Assembly: GCF_042432445.1 (NCBI RefSeq) | Contig: NZ_JBHLXE010000013.1 | Coordinates: 62,001 to 126,000 of the forward strand | Length of the DNA: 64,000 nucleotides | Direction: 5' to 3' | Source of the DNA: Thorsellia kenyensis | GTDB taxonomy: Bacteria; Pseudomonadota; Gammaproteobacteria; Enterobacterales; Thorselliaceae | In this document: positions 18,413-27,423 of the stretch, in pieces | Position numbering within the stretch: position 1 is the first letter of the stretch | Layout: each line of letters begins with the position of its first letter | The notes under the pieces: model-generated | Seen by the model: the letters and a program-made list of their open reading frames with translations, nothing else | Database searches by the model: none | Told to the model about the DNA's origin: nothing | Program-made: the position numbers and the translations under genes

Positions 18413-19516
18413 TTACCTAGCCCATTGCGTTACAAGAGATAAAATAATATAGAGTACCCTTAAATCGTTATGATTAATACGATATGCACTTGCCGCCTGG
18501 ACACTGGGTTTTGCATGATATGCAACCCCTAATGCAGCGGTTTTTAGCATAGGTAGATCATTTGCTCCATCGCCTATAGCCACTGTTTGAGATTTGGAGA
18601 ATCCTAATTTCTCACTTAATGAAGTTAAAATTAGCGCTTTGAATTTCGCATCAACAATATCGCCCTTAACTTGGCCAGTCAAAAGCCCATCTTTAATTTC
18701 TAATTGATTAGCATAAGTTTCAAAGAGTCCTAATTTGTCTTTTAAAAAATCAGAAAAATAGGTAAATCCTCCAGAAGCAATGACTACTTTCCACTGTTTT
18801 TCTGTTAACAAAGTAACTAGCTTTTCCAATCCTGGCATTAAAGGTAAGCTATTTCTTACCTGGGAGAGTATCGTTTCACTCGCTCCTTCTAACTTGGCGA
18901 CTCGAGCTCTCAGACTTTCACTGAAGTCTAACTCACCTTGCATCGCCCTTTCTGTAACTTCACTGACTGCTCGACCAACACCGTATAATTTGGCTATCTC
19001 ATCAATACATTCGATTTCTATCGCAGTAGAATCCATATCCATAACTAATAAGCCAGGTTTCTCGAGTGATGGCAATCCGATTTTATTTTCATTTAACAAA
19101 TAATCTATGAAGTACTGTTGGCTGAGCTCAGACAATACATTCTTAAATGCTTCCAAAAAAACTGATGATACTTTTAATGTAACAATGTTTAAACCTAACT
19201 CAATGCTCATGTTTGAGATATATAATTTACCCTCTTCAGTGGTTTCACTAGTTAGAATTTTTGTGAAAGCACTGAGGATACCAAAAAAATCACTCTGCTT
19301 AAGTTCATTGAAAATGATAGCAAAGGTTACATCAGTCTGATTACATTCCAGAGAAGATATACCTTCTTGGACTAAATGATACATTTTCTCTGACGAATTG
19401 TTAGCTACATTCAATTCTACTCGTAAGACTTTTGAAGCGTCCCAATTTATTGGTAAAACTAGCACATCGCTATTTGTTTTTATCTCAATACTGTTTAATC
19501 CATTAGAATTATTCAC
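18413..19516 (-). CDS. serB: Phosphoserine phosphatase
   Basis: Last step of serine synthesis. The 367-residue protein has an N-terminal ACT-like region (1 to ~150) and a HAD hydrolase core: nucleophile motif LVMDMDSTAIEIECIDEIA (DxDST), motif II VIASGGFTYFSDFL, Lys in the following segment, and GDGANDLPML at the end. It is longer than E. coli SerB (322 aa), with the extra length at the N-terminus. It lies 66 bp behind murA on the same strand, so it may be read from the same transcript. Confidence 0.94.
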   Translation of the reverse strand: MNNSNGLNSIEIKTNSDVLVLPINWDASKVLRVELNVANNSSEKMYHLVQEGISSLECNQTDVTFAIIFNELKQSDFFGILSAFTKILTSETTEEGKLYISNMSIELGLNIVTLKVSSVFLEAFKNVLSELSQQYFIDYLLNENKIGLPSLEKPGLLVMDMDSTAIEIECIDEIAKLYGVGRAVSEVTERAMQGELDFSESLRARVAKLEGASETILSQVRNSLPLMPGLEKLVTLLTEKQWKVVIASGGFTYFSDFLKDKLGLFETYANQLEIKDGLLTGQVKGDIVDAKFKALILTSLSEKLGFSKSQTVAIGDGANDLPMLKTAALGVAYHAKPSVQAASAYRINHNDLRVLYIILSLVTQWAR

Positions 19517-19582
19517 TTGTCACCTCTAAAGCTTTTAATTAGTTCAGCTTCCAATTAGCATACATGTACCGACGTCAAATGG

Positions 19583-20836
19583 TTAATTTATACGTTCTAT
19601 TTTTGCACCTAAACGGCGTAATTTCTCTTCAATTGCTTCATAACCTCTATCTATATGATAAATTCTATCAACAATTGTTTCTCCTTTTGCGATACAGCCT
19701 GCTATTACTAAACTGGCTGATGCTCTTAAATCCGTGGCCATCACTTCTGCACCACTTAATTTTTCAACACCATGAGATATAACTGTATTTCCTTCTATTT
19801 CAGCTCTAGCACCCATTCTGATTAACTCAGGCACATGCATAAAACGATTTTCGAATATGGTTTCAGTAATTACAGATGTACCTTGTGCTACCATATTGAG
19901 CAAGGTAAATTGTGCTTGCATATCGGTTGGAAAACCAGGATGAGGAGTTGTTCTTATATTTACCGCTTTGGGGCGTTTATTTCTCATATCCAGAGTAATC
20001 CAATCATCCCCGATTTCTATCTGTGCACCTGCTTCTTTCAGTTTAGCTATGACCGCATCTAACAAATCAGCCCGTGTATTTTTACAGGTTATCCTTCCAC
20101 CAGATACAGCGGCTGCGACCAGAAATGTACCCGTTTCGATTCTATCAGGTACGACGGAGTAGGTTCCACCTCCTAATGTTTCCACCCCCTCAATAACAAC
20201 TTGATCGGTTCCTGCCCCCGTTATTTTGGCTCCAAGAACATTTAAAAAATTTGCTGTATCAATTATTTCCGGTTCTCTTGCCGCATTTTCAATGACTGTT
20301 TTTCCTTTAGCCAAGGTGGCCGCACTCATGATAGTTAAGGTTGCACCTACACTGACTTTTTCCATCACAATCAGCGCACCTTTTAATCGACCATTAACAG
20401 ATGCTTTAACATACCCATCTTCTAAAACAATTGTAGCACCTAACTGCTCCAATCCTGAAATATGCAAATCAACAGGTCTTGCCCCAATAGCGCATCCACC
20501 AGGTAAAGATACTTGCCCTTTTCCAAATCTAGCAACTAAGGGACCTAATGCCCATATTGATGCTCTCATAGTTTTAACTAAATCATAAGGCGCACAGTAT
20601 TCGTTAATTTGACTTGCATCAAGTGTAATATCTTCATCTCTATCATATTGAACACCAAGCCTAGCTAATAGTTTAAGCGTCGTATCAATATCTTTAAGAT
20701 AAGGAACATTTTTTAATTTAACAGGCTCAGTTGCTAAGATTGTTGAAAATAGGATAGGTAATGCTGCATTTTTTGCACCAGAAATATCCACATCCCCAGT
20801 TAAAGGACCATTACCGATAATTTTAAATTTTTCCAT
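19583..20836 (-). CDS. murA: UDP-N-acetylglucosamine 1-carboxyvinyltransferase
   Basis: First committed step of peptidoglycan synthesis: transfers enolpyruvate from PEP to UDP-GlcNAc. The ATG at 20836 gives 417 residues starting MEKFKIIGNGPLTG; the frame extends upstream to 20896, but those residues have no family match. The active-site loop LPGGCAIGARPVDLH places the PEP-reactive cysteine at Cys115, so the enzyme has the fosfomycin-sensitive residue. SGAKNAALPIL and the C-terminal DRGYEAIEEKLRRLGA are also conserved. It follows ibaG, as in E. coli, but a strong hairpin separates them. Confidence 0.96.
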   Translation of the reverse strand: MEKFKIIGNGPLTGDVDISGAKNAALPILFSTILATEPVKLKNVPYLKDIDTTLKLLARLGVQYDRDEDITLDASQINEYCAPYDLVKTMRASIWALGPLVARFGKGQVSLPGGCAIGARPVDLHISGLEQLGATIVLEDGYVKASVNGRLKGALIVMEKVSVGATLTIMSAATLAKGKTVIENAAREPEIIDTANFLNVLGAKITGAGTDQVVIEGVETLGGGTYSVVPDRIETGTFLVAAAVSGGRITCKNTRADLLDAVIAKLKEAGAQIEIGDDWITLDMRNKRPKAVNIRTTPHPGFPTDMQAQFTLLNMVAQGTSVITETIFENRFMHVPELIRMGARAEIEGNTVISHGVEKLSGAEVMATDLRASASLVIAGCIAKGETIVDRIYHIDRGYEAIEEKLRRLGAKIERIN

Positions 20837-20873
20837 AAAGTTGTTATGCCTTGCATGATTGTTATACAGAACT

Positions 20874-20906
20874 CGAAAAGGCTTTGATAAAATCAAAGCC
20901 TTTTCG
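20874..20906 (-). terminator. Perfect 15-bp hairpin between ibaG and murA
   Basis: Arms CGAAAAGGCTTTGAT and ATCAAAGCCTTTTCG pair over 15 bp with a 3-base AAA loop. It lies 62 bp after the ibaG stop and 38 bp before murA, with only a short T-run at the end of the stem. It could terminate or attenuate the mla-ibaG transcript, leaving murA to read-through or to a promoter in the short gap. Confidence 0.6.
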
Positions 20907-20968
20907 ATACATTTTGTATTTTAGAAATTTATTGATAGAATTATTTGTTTAAAATTTGTCTTTAGTGT

Positions 20969-21229
20969 TTACATACCCATTAGCTTTCTTTCTCTTTGCC
21001 ATAATTCAGGTGTGTATATTTTAAAGTTTACCGCATGAACGGTATTATCTGCAATAAATGGGAGGAGTGGTTGATAAAGGTATTGTTGCTGTTTTACTCT
21101 CGATGTAATTTCATTAAATATTTCACCTACAGCAATAACATTAAAATGGTTTCCATCCCCTGTTACGTGCACTTCTTGGAGATTTAACTCTTTTTTTAAA
21201 ATTGCAGCTATCTCTTCATTATTCATCAT
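20969..21229 (-). CDS. ibaG: BolA-family iron-sulfur protein IbaG
   Basis: BolA-family partner of monothiol glutaredoxins, involved in Fe-S handling and acid resistance. The 86 residues match E. coli IbaG: LNLQEVHVTGDGNHFNVIAVGE, then LPFIADNTVHAVNFKIYTPE. His26 in GDGNHF and His65 in TVHAV correspond to the usual metal-ligand positions. AGG lies 7 bases before the ATG at 21229; a second ATG follows immediately. It lies between mlaB and murA, as in E. coli. Confidence 0.93.
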   Translation of the reverse strand: MMNNEEIAAILKKELNLQEVHVTGDGNHFNVIAVGEIFNEITSRVKQQQYLYQPLLPFIADNTVHAVNFKIYTPELWQRERKLMGM

Positions 21230-21254
21230 TTATTTACCTGTTAGTTGATGTTGG

Positions 21255-21536
21255 TTAAAGCGGTAATCTATATGCTTGTATCAAAGATTGTAATTTCTCA
21301 TTAATGCCTATTAACTTTTTTTTGTCCGTTTTATTCATTAAGCATAATTGAGTCAATAGGGCAAGGCCGGAGGAGTCAACATGGGTTACCGAAGTTACAT
21401 CAATAAGATTAACTCCCGAGAAACTTTTTTTTTCTGTATACAGAGACATAAGAGTTTCTCTCGTTAATTGTCCAACCACAACCAATCTATTTTGCTCAAC
21501 ATGAAAAGTCAATTGAGCATAATAACTTTTATCCAT
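21255..21536 (-). CDS. mlaB: MlaB, STAS-domain subunit of the phospholipid ABC transporter
   Basis: Cytoplasmic STAS protein that binds and stabilises MlaF in the MlaFEDB inner-membrane complex. The product is 93 residues from ATG 21536, which follows GGA at 9 bases; the frame extends to 21560 without support. The STAS signature LIDVTSVTHVDSSGLALLTQL is clear. It sits in the conserved order mlaF-E-D-C-B-ibaG. Confidence 0.9.
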   Translation of the reverse strand: MDKSYYAQLTFHVEQNRLVVVGQLTRETLMSLYTEKKSFSGVNLIDVTSVTHVDSSGLALLTQLCLMNKTDKKKLIGINEKLQSLIQAYRLPL

Positions 21537-21612
21537 AGTGTTATTTCCAAGAGTACACAAGTTTTGTAGAATAGAACGTTGTTCACTAGTGCTATTATCG
21601 TTTAGTACCCTA

Positions 21613-22266
21613 TTATTGCCCCAAAGTGACTTTTAAATTAGCATCTCTTTGTAATTGTTCAGTTAAACCACTTACACCTTTTTCTTTGATTAATCCAGAC
21701 CATTCAGATTGTTTAGTAGAGACCATACTAATCCCTTCAGCGGTCATATCATACGCTTGCCATTCACCAGATTTACTATTTTTACGCCAAGCAAAATCTA
21801 AACGAATAGGTGGTCTACCATTATTATTGTTAATAGTGACGCGTATAGAGGTAGTTTCTTTATCAGCATAAGGTTGTTCCTTTGCTATATCAATAGTTTG
21901 ATCAGTGTAAGAAGCTAGCGCTTGGGCATAGACTTGAACAAGATAATTTTCAAATGCCTTAAAAAATGCCTCTTTCTCTTGCTCACTAGCAGATTGATAA
22001 TAGCGCCCTAATACGAGTGCTCCTGCATATTTCACATGGATATAGGGGAGTAATTCTTCTCTTACAATATTTTTTAATTGTTCTGGATTTTGCTTAATTT
22101 GCGTTTGTTCATTTTTCATTCTATCAAAAACCTTAGCTGCAACTTCATTCATCAATGCATACGGATTTGTTGCGTCTACAGCGTTAGCATTAAATGTACT
22201 AAGTGTAAAAAGTACAAATAGTGCATATTTCATTTTAGCCAGCTTTAACATTAACTTTTTTAACAT
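21613..22266 (-). CDS. mlaC: MlaC, periplasmic phospholipid carrier
   Basis: Periplasmic chaperone that carries phospholipids between the MlaA-porin complex and MlaFEDB. The 217 residues start with a basic-hydrophobic signal peptide ending near FNANAVDATNP. The mature part has the family pattern NPYALMNEVAAKVFDRM, YIHVKYAGALVLGRYYQSASEQEKEAFFKAFENYL and SEWSGLIKEKGVSGLTEQLQRD. It lies 76 bp before mlaB and after mlaD. Confidence 0.93.
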   Translation of the reverse strand: MLKKLMLKLAKMKYALFVLFTLSTFNANAVDATNPYALMNEVAAKVFDRMKNEQTQIKQNPEQLKNIVREELLPYIHVKYAGALVLGRYYQSASEQEKEAFFKAFENYLVQVYAQALASYTDQTIDIAKEQPYADKETTSIRVTINNNNGRPPIRLDFAWRKNSKSGEWQAYDMTAEGISMVSTKQSEWSGLIKEKGVSGLTEQLQRDANLKVTLGQ

Positions 22267-22341
22267 AATTCATTTCCTCATTCATTAGGGGCATGGTGAC
22301 TTGTGGTTTAACTTGTTTTAATTAACTCATCAGAGTAAAAA

Positions 22342-22887
22342 TCAGTCTAAACTATTAGGAATAGGTTCATTTAACTCACTAGATTTTTCATCGGCCGTAG
22401 GTTCAGACTTCCCTTCGCCTTTAAGGCTGTATACAATTTGTCCTATGATGTCCTCAAGTACAATAGCAGATTTTGTATCTTCAATCCATTTTCCATCCGT
22501 TAAATAATAGGTATCAAATAAATCTGGATCATGAATGCCGAGGTTTAAGGCAAGGAACTGTTCTCCTAATAAACCTGCGCTTCTTACTGCAAGAGAACTA
22601 CTGTTAGGTATTTTATTGTATTGACTCTCAATTTCCATTGTTACTAAAGGGATCAATAATTTATCATCAAGCGCGATATCAGTGATACGACCTATAACTA
22701 CCCCACCTATTTTTATAGGGGATTTAACTTTTAAACTGCCAATATTATCAAAATGTGCATAAAGTTTATAAGCGCCTTGATGTTTAAAATTCTTAACATC
22801 TGCCACATTGAATAAAAGAAACATCAATGACAGGAAACCTAACAAAATAAATAGACCGACAAATACTTCTAATTTAATTTTTTTCAT
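22342..22887 (-). CDS. mlaD: MlaD, MCE-domain subunit of the phospholipid ABC transporter
   Basis: Substrate-binding subunit, anchored in the inner membrane with a hexameric MCE ring in the periplasm. One N-terminal membrane helix (about 8-28) is followed by the MCE domain: GAYKLYAHFDNIGSLKVKSPIKIGGVVIGRI and VRSAGLLGEQFLALNLG. The 181 residues match the usual length. The C-terminal tail after the MCE domain is acidic. It lies 81 bp downstream of mlaE. Confidence 0.94.
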   Translation of the reverse strand: MKKIKLEVFVGLFILLGFLSLMFLLFNVADVKNFKHQGAYKLYAHFDNIGSLKVKSPIKIGGVVIGRITDIALDDKLLIPLVTMEIESQYNKIPNSSSLAVRSAGLLGEQFLALNLGIHDPDLFDTYYLTDGKWIEDTKSAIVLEDIIGQIVYSLKGEGKSEPTADEKSSELNEPIPNSLD

Positions 22888-22968
22888 TCATTTACCTAAT
22901 TTGATTAAACAACACACTACCTAAACCCGATATAGTAAGATCTGGGGCTTTTTTGAACTGCATATACA

Positions 22969-23754
22969 TCAACCAAACATCAAAGCCGTCAAAATGAAAT
23001 CTAATCCGAGAATAGCTAAGGATGCATGAACTACTGTTTTGGTTGTCGCTTGGCTTATTCCAGAAGAGGTTGGTACAGAATAATAGCCATTATAAAGTGC
23101 AATCCACATGACAACAAATGCAAAAACAATACTTTTTATCAGCGCATTAACAATATCGTATCTGACTTCTACAACGTCATTCATAGCAGCCCAAAAAAAT
23201 CCAGAATCGATACCTTTCCACGTGACGCCAACAAGTGCACCACCCATTATACCTATGCAAGAGAAAATGAGTGCCAAAAGGGGCATACTTAGAATACCAG
23301 CCCAAAACCTTGGAGCAACCACTCTTCTTAAAGGATCAACCGCCATCATTTCTAAACTAGATAATTGTTCTGTTGCTTTCATCAATCCTATCTCTGCAGT
23401 AATAGCAGAACCCGCTCTTCCAGCGAATAATAAGGCAGTAACCACGGGTCCTAATTCACGTAGCAAAGATAAAGAAACCATCATTCCTAAACTATTTTCA
23501 GCACCATAGGTAGTTAAAACTAAGTACCCTTGTAATCCAAGCACCATACCGATGAAAAGACCTGAAACGATGCAGATTAATAATGATTGGACTCCGACCA
23601 CATAGATTTGCTTTACAACGAGGGGAAATTGCTTTTTAAATTCAGGTTTTCCAATTAAAGCATGAAATAGCATCAAACCCGCAGTTCCTAAATTTTGTAT
23701 AAATTTAATCGTACGGTACCCTAAAAGGCCTAATATATTTGATAGTGTTTTCAT
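22969..23754 (-). CDS. mlaE: MlaE, permease subunit of the phospholipid ABC transporter
   Basis: Integral membrane permease of the MlaFEDB lipid transporter. The 261 residues have the conserved cytoplasmic EQ-loop region LGPVVTALLFAGRAGSAITAEIGLMKATEQLSSLEMMAVDPLRR and about five membrane segments. The start lies 3 bp after the mlaF stop, consistent with translational coupling. Confidence 0.95.
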   Translation of the reverse strand: MKTLSNILGLLGYRTIKFIQNLGTAGLMLFHALIGKPEFKKQFPLVVKQIYVVGVQSLLICIVSGLFIGMVLGLQGYLVLTTYGAENSLGMMVSLSLLRELGPVVTALLFAGRAGSAITAEIGLMKATEQLSSLEMMAVDPLRRVVAPRFWAGILSMPLLALIFSCIGIMGGALVGVTWKGIDSGFFWAAMNDVVEVRYDIVNALIKSIVFAFVVMWIALYNGYYSVPTSSGISQATTKTVVHASLAILGLDFILTALMFG

Positions 23755-23757
23755 TAT

Positions 23758-24570
23758 CTAAAGTCTAACATTAATAAAAGCATCTTCGTAAGGAGATGCA
23801 GGGTAATTGAAAGGAACGGGCCCATCAGCTAAACCATCGAGAAATTGTCTCACTTGAGGATCATTTTCATTTTTTAATTCATGTGGGGTACCTTCAGCTA
23901 TTACTCGCTTATCTGCGATTATATAAGCATAATCAGCAATACTTAAAACTTCTGGCACATCATGAGAAACGACTATACAAGTGATACCTAATGCGGTATT
24001 AATTTTTTTGATGAGTTCAACTAATACCCCCATAGTAATAGGATCTTGTCCAACAAAAGGTTCATCAAACATGATGAGGTCGGGATCTAACGCCATTGCT
24101 CTGGCTAATGCAGCGCGTCTTGCCATTCCCCCTGACAATTGAGAGGGCATCAATTCACTTGCTCCCCTCAATCCTACTGCTTCTAGTTTCATTAATACGA
24201 TGGCATCAATGATGTCTTTGGGAAGATTTGTATGTTCTCTTAATGCGAAAGCTACATTCTCAAATACGGTTAATTCAGAAAACAATGCCCCCGATTGAAA
24301 AAGCATCCCCATCCTTTTTCTTAGGTTAACAAGTTCAGAACGCCTAAGTTCGTTGATGTTAATACCATCAAAAGAAATAACCCCGGATTTTGGTTTAAGT
24401 TGGCCCCCAATCAATCGTAGTAAAGTCGTTTTTCCGATACCTGATGGTCCCATAATTGCAGTAATCTTACCTAACTGAATGTCTATATTTAAGTTGTTAA
24501 ATATAGCTTTACCATCCGTGGCATAGCTCAAGTCAGTAATCTGAATTAAGCATTCTTTACTTTTTAACAT
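23758..24570 (-). CDS. mlaF: MlaF, ATPase subunit of the phospholipid ABC transporter
   Basis: ABC ATPase that powers lipid movement by MlaFEDB. Walker A is GPSGIGKTTLLRL, the Q-loop is GMLFQSGALFSELTVFENVAF, the signature is LSGGMARRAALARAMALDPDLIMFDEPF with Walker B, and the switch histidine is in VVSHDV. Length 270, as in E. coli. It follows the yieK-like gene by 41 bp on the same strand and may be the second gene of that unit. Confidence 0.96.
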   Translation of the reverse strand: MLKSKECLIQITDLSYATDGKAIFNNLNIDIQLGKITAIMGPSGIGKTTLLRLIGGQLKPKSGVISFDGININELRRSELVNLRKRMGMLFQSGALFSELTVFENVAFALREHTNLPKDIIDAIVLMKLEAVGLRGASELMPSQLSGGMARRAALARAMALDPDLIMFDEPFVGQDPITMGVLVELIKKINTALGITCIVVSHDVPEVLSIADYAYIIADKRVIAEGTPHELKNENDPQVRQFLDGLADGPVPFNYPASPYEDAFINVRL

Positions 24571-24611
24571 TTAGCGTATCCTTGCACTTTGCATAATTGA
24601 TTGCCTACACA

Positions 24612-25328
24612 TTAACCATGAATACCTTTTGCTGCCCCAGCATCTAGCATGAGGTGACAGTTCTGATGTAAATGTAAGATAGATGCAGGTAAAGATTCAC
24701 TTAAAGGCGCTTTCATTAAATAAAGCACAGCATTTGCTTTCTGATCGCCTACCGCCACTAAAATAATAGTTTTAGCTTTTTTTATCGTTTTCATACCGAT
24801 AGTAAAAACAGAATCAGGGACCACTAAGTCTTTACCGATTCTCTCTTGTAATGCATTGACTATATTGGGATTACTTTTATCGACCTTGACCTCTCTTGAC
24901 TCACTTTCAAATGAAGAGCCAGGAAGATTAGCGGCAATGTGGCCGTCTGATTCCATAGAAAGAAGGGCTATATCTAAGCCGCCGGCTTTGGCAATAGTAT
25001 CATCGATTTCTTTGATATTCGCGTTAGAAAGCGGATGAATTCTATTCATCGGTATTTGTGCAGGAATAAAAAATCTGTCCCGTAATCTTGCGTAAGTGAG
25101 CATAGAAACATCTCCGGCATTTACCGGTATCTCATCTGCAACAAAATAATTCACTTGCGCATATTGTGGTTGTTTTAGTTTTGTCACCATATGCTCATAT
25201 ACTTGCATAGGCATAGTACCCGCACTGATAAGCACATTGACAACTGTTTCTTCTGGAATTTTACTTAAAAGTAATTTAGCCACTTCAAGGGATAACGCAT
25301 CTCTATCGGAAAAAAATTTACTGTGCAT
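24612..25328 (-). CDS. Glucosamine-6-phosphate isomerase/6-phosphogluconolactonase family protein (YieK-like)
   Basis: Member of the NagB/RpiA-like sugar-phosphate isomerase fold, 238 residues, most like E. coli YieK (function unproven). Shared motifs are SAGTMPMQVYE at the phosphate-binding loop, FVADEIPV with the catalytic acid, SDGHIAANLPG with the ring-opening histidine, VPDSVFTIGMKTIKKAKTIIL and LPASILHLHQ. The DEIP and D-G-H elements are intact, so it should be active on an aldose or ketose phosphate, but the substrate cannot be read. It sits directly upstream of mlaF, a place where enterobacteria have no such gene, and diverges from kdsD. Confidence 0.82.
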   Translation of the reverse strand: MHSKFFSDRDALSLEVAKLLLSKIPEETVVNVLISAGTMPMQVYEHMVTKLKQPQYAQVNYFVADEIPVNAGDVSMLTYARLRDRFFIPAQIPMNRIHPLSNANIKEIDDTIAKAGGLDIALLSMESDGHIAANLPGSSFESESREVKVDKSNPNIVNALQERIGKDLVVPDSVFTIGMKTIKKAKTIILVAVGDQKANAVLYLMKAPLSESLPASILHLHQNCHLMLDAGAAKGIHG

Positions 25329-25647
25329 TAGGTTACCTTCTCAATTAAATTAGGGGGTTACTATTCTTATAAGTTTCATTAATTATATTATACCTTTTTC
25401 TGATGATTCTTTGAAGATACTCGGCAAAACAAATAAAAAGTTTATTCCCCTCATATCTAACTTAAAAAGTTAACTTATTCAAATTGATTTTTCCTGTATT
25501 GATTGAGTCACGAAAGTGAATGCTTTTAATATTGGCCCAATTTGTTATAGAATGCGCAAATTGAAATTTAATTATCAAAAGAATATTATCAAAATTAAAA
25601 GGCGTTAATTTAGTGTCTGTATAAAAATCGCTACTGAGGTATTGCAC
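25329..25647. other. Divergent spacer between yieK-like gene and kdsD
   Basis: 319 bp of AT-rich sequence that must carry promoters for both the mla side (minus) and the kdsD-lpt-rpoN side (plus). TTGTTATAGAAT near 25541-25552 is a possible -10 region for kdsD. No strong -35, operator or small gene is recognised. Confidence 0.25.
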
Positions 25648-26622
25648 ATGAGAAATGAAAATGATTTCAAAGCCAGCGCGCTAAGAACACTTAAAATTGA
25701 AATTGAGGCCATAGAAGGGTTATTTCAATACATTGATGAGCATTTCCAGCAAGCCTGTGAACTTATATACCAGACAGAAGGAAAAGTAGTCTTAATGGGC
25801 ATGGGAAAATCTGGTCATATTGCAAAAAAACTTGCCGCAACATTTGCAAGTACCGGTACACCAGCTTTTTTTGTTCACCCTGCAGAAGCAAGTCACGGTG
25901 ATTTAGGGATGATTTCTAAGCAAGATATCTTAATTCTTATCTCTAATTCAGGGGAAAGCCCTGAGATTATCGCCCTATTGCATACATTAAAACGTTTAAA
26001 AACGCCTATCATTGCGATGACTAACTCAAAAGAGAGTACTCTTGCAAAAATTGCTGATGTCCATGTCTGTATTAAAGTCGACAAGGAAGCCTGCCCTCTT
26101 GGCCTTGCCCCAAGTGCTAGTACCACAGCTACTTTAGTTATGGGCGATGCTATGGCAATCAGTTTATTAGAAGCTCGTGGATTTGACGCGAATGATTTTG
26201 CTCTTTCTCATCCTGGTGGTGCGCTCGGTAAAAGATTGCTGCTTAGAGTAAAAGATATTATGCATTCTGGTGATGAAATGCCTCTCATTCAAAAAGAAGC
26301 CAGCTTAAAAGAAAGTTTGCTGGTCATGACAGAAAAAAAACTGGGTATTGTAGTCATTGTTGATCATACTAATTCTAGGGTGCTTGGCGTATTTACAGAT
26401 GGGGATTTAAGGCGTATTTTTAACTCAAGTATCAATATCAGTGAAGCTACCATCGATGAAGTGATGAGTAATGGATGCATCAGTATCCAGAAGAATGCCT
26501 TAGCCGTAGATGCACTTAATTTAATGCAAGATAAAAAAATTACTTCAGTAGTAGTTAAAGATAAAGAAGTACTTGCTGGTGTATTACATATGCATGATCT
26601 ACTTAAAGCAGGTGTTGTCTAG
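25648..26622 (+). CDS. kdsD: D-arabinose-5-phosphate isomerase
   Basis: Converts ribulose-5-phosphate to arabinose-5-phosphate, the first step toward Kdo. The 324 residues comprise a SIS domain (about 40-180: GMGKSGHIAKKLAATFASTGTPAFFVHPAEASHGDLG, SNSGESPEI, CPLGLAPSAST) and two CBS domains at the C-terminus. The ATG at 25648 follows GAGGT at 7 bases; an in-frame TTG six bases earlier is less likely. It opens the kdsD-kdsC-lptCAB-rpoN-hpf-rapZ run. Confidence 0.95.
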   Translation: MRNENDFKASALRTLKIEIEAIEGLFQYIDEHFQQACELIYQTEGKVVLMGMGKSGHIAKKLAATFASTGTPAFFVHPAEASHGDLGMISKQDILILISNSGESPEIIALLHTLKRLKTPIIAMTNSKESTLAKIADVHVCIKVDKEACPLGLAPSASTTATLVMGDAMAISLLEARGFDANDFALSHPGGALGKRLLLRVKDIMHSGDEMPLIQKEASLKESLLVMTEKKLGIVVIVDHTNSRVLGVFTDGDLRRIFNSSINISEATIDEVMSNGCISIQKNALAVDALNLMQDKKITSVVVKDKEVLAGVLHMHDLLKAGVV

Positions 26623-26852
26623 CTTTTTGAATACACCTCATTCGAAAGTAAGTTAATTACAAAATATGGGCTTACAGCATAGCGACATAAATTGTCTGTA
26701 TTGTCTTTTGGCTTACTGGCCCCTAAAGCCTACAATAGTAAAAGATGGCTTTACAGTGTTAAACCTATAATTTTCGCTGTTTTTTATAAGTCATGTTACA
26801 ATTCGATCTTGATGATCGCAACTCAAGAATGAGTCCTTCATTCTATAACTTT

Positions 26853-27416
26853 ATGAGCAAAAAAATGTCGTATATGAAAATTTTTGATTTATTAGATTTA
26901 CAGTTAATTGAAAAAGTAAAAAAAATTAAACTGCTTATTTGTGATGTAGATGGTGTTTTAACTGATGGTCTTATTTATATGGGGAATGCTGGTGAAGAGT
27001 TAAAAGCTTTTCATGTGAGAGATGGATTTGGAATCCATGCAATTCATCAATTAGGTATACTGACCGCCTTAATCACAGGCAGAGAGTCTAAAATTGTTGA
27101 AGAGAGAGCGAAGACTTTAAAAATTGACTTTGTTTTTCAAGGCCAATCTGACAAATCTATCGCATTTGATCATTTATGTAAGCAAACACAACTAAAGCCA
27201 GACCAAATCGCCTATATTGGTGACGATCTTATCGACTTACCTGTAATGAATAGAGTGGGTTTATCCGTTGCAGTAGCTGATGCTCACCCCTTAGTCTCTC
27301 AATCTGTTGATTATATTACCTCTCTTCACGGAGGAAAAGGTGCAGTTCGCGAAGTCTGTGATTTATTATTATACGCACATAATCAACTTTCTGTTGCAAA
27401 AGGATTATCGGTGTAA
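26853..27416 (+). CDS. kdsC: 3-deoxy-D-manno-octulosonate 8-phosphate phosphatase
   Basis: Dephosphorylates Kdo-8-phosphate. HAD phosphatase with the nucleophile motif LLICDVDGVLTDG, then YMGNAGEELKAFHVRDGFGI, TGRESKIVEERAKTL, and YIGDDLIDLPVM at the C-terminal metal site. The frame is open from ATG 26793, but the ATG at 26853 (MSKKMSYMKIF) gives the enterobacterial N-terminal length of about 187 residues; no start has a good ribosome site, so it is uncertain. It lies 7 bp before lptC. Confidence 0.92.
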   Translation: MSKKMSYMKIFDLLDLQLIEKVKKIKLLICDVDGVLTDGLIYMGNAGEELKAFHVRDGFGIHAIHQLGILTALITGRESKIVEERAKTLKIDFVFQGQSDKSIAFDHLCKQTQLKPDQIAYIGDDLIDLPVMNRVGLSVAVADAHPLVSQSVDYITSLHGGKGAVREVCDLLLYAHNQLSVAKGLSV

Positions 27417-27423
27417 TATAACG

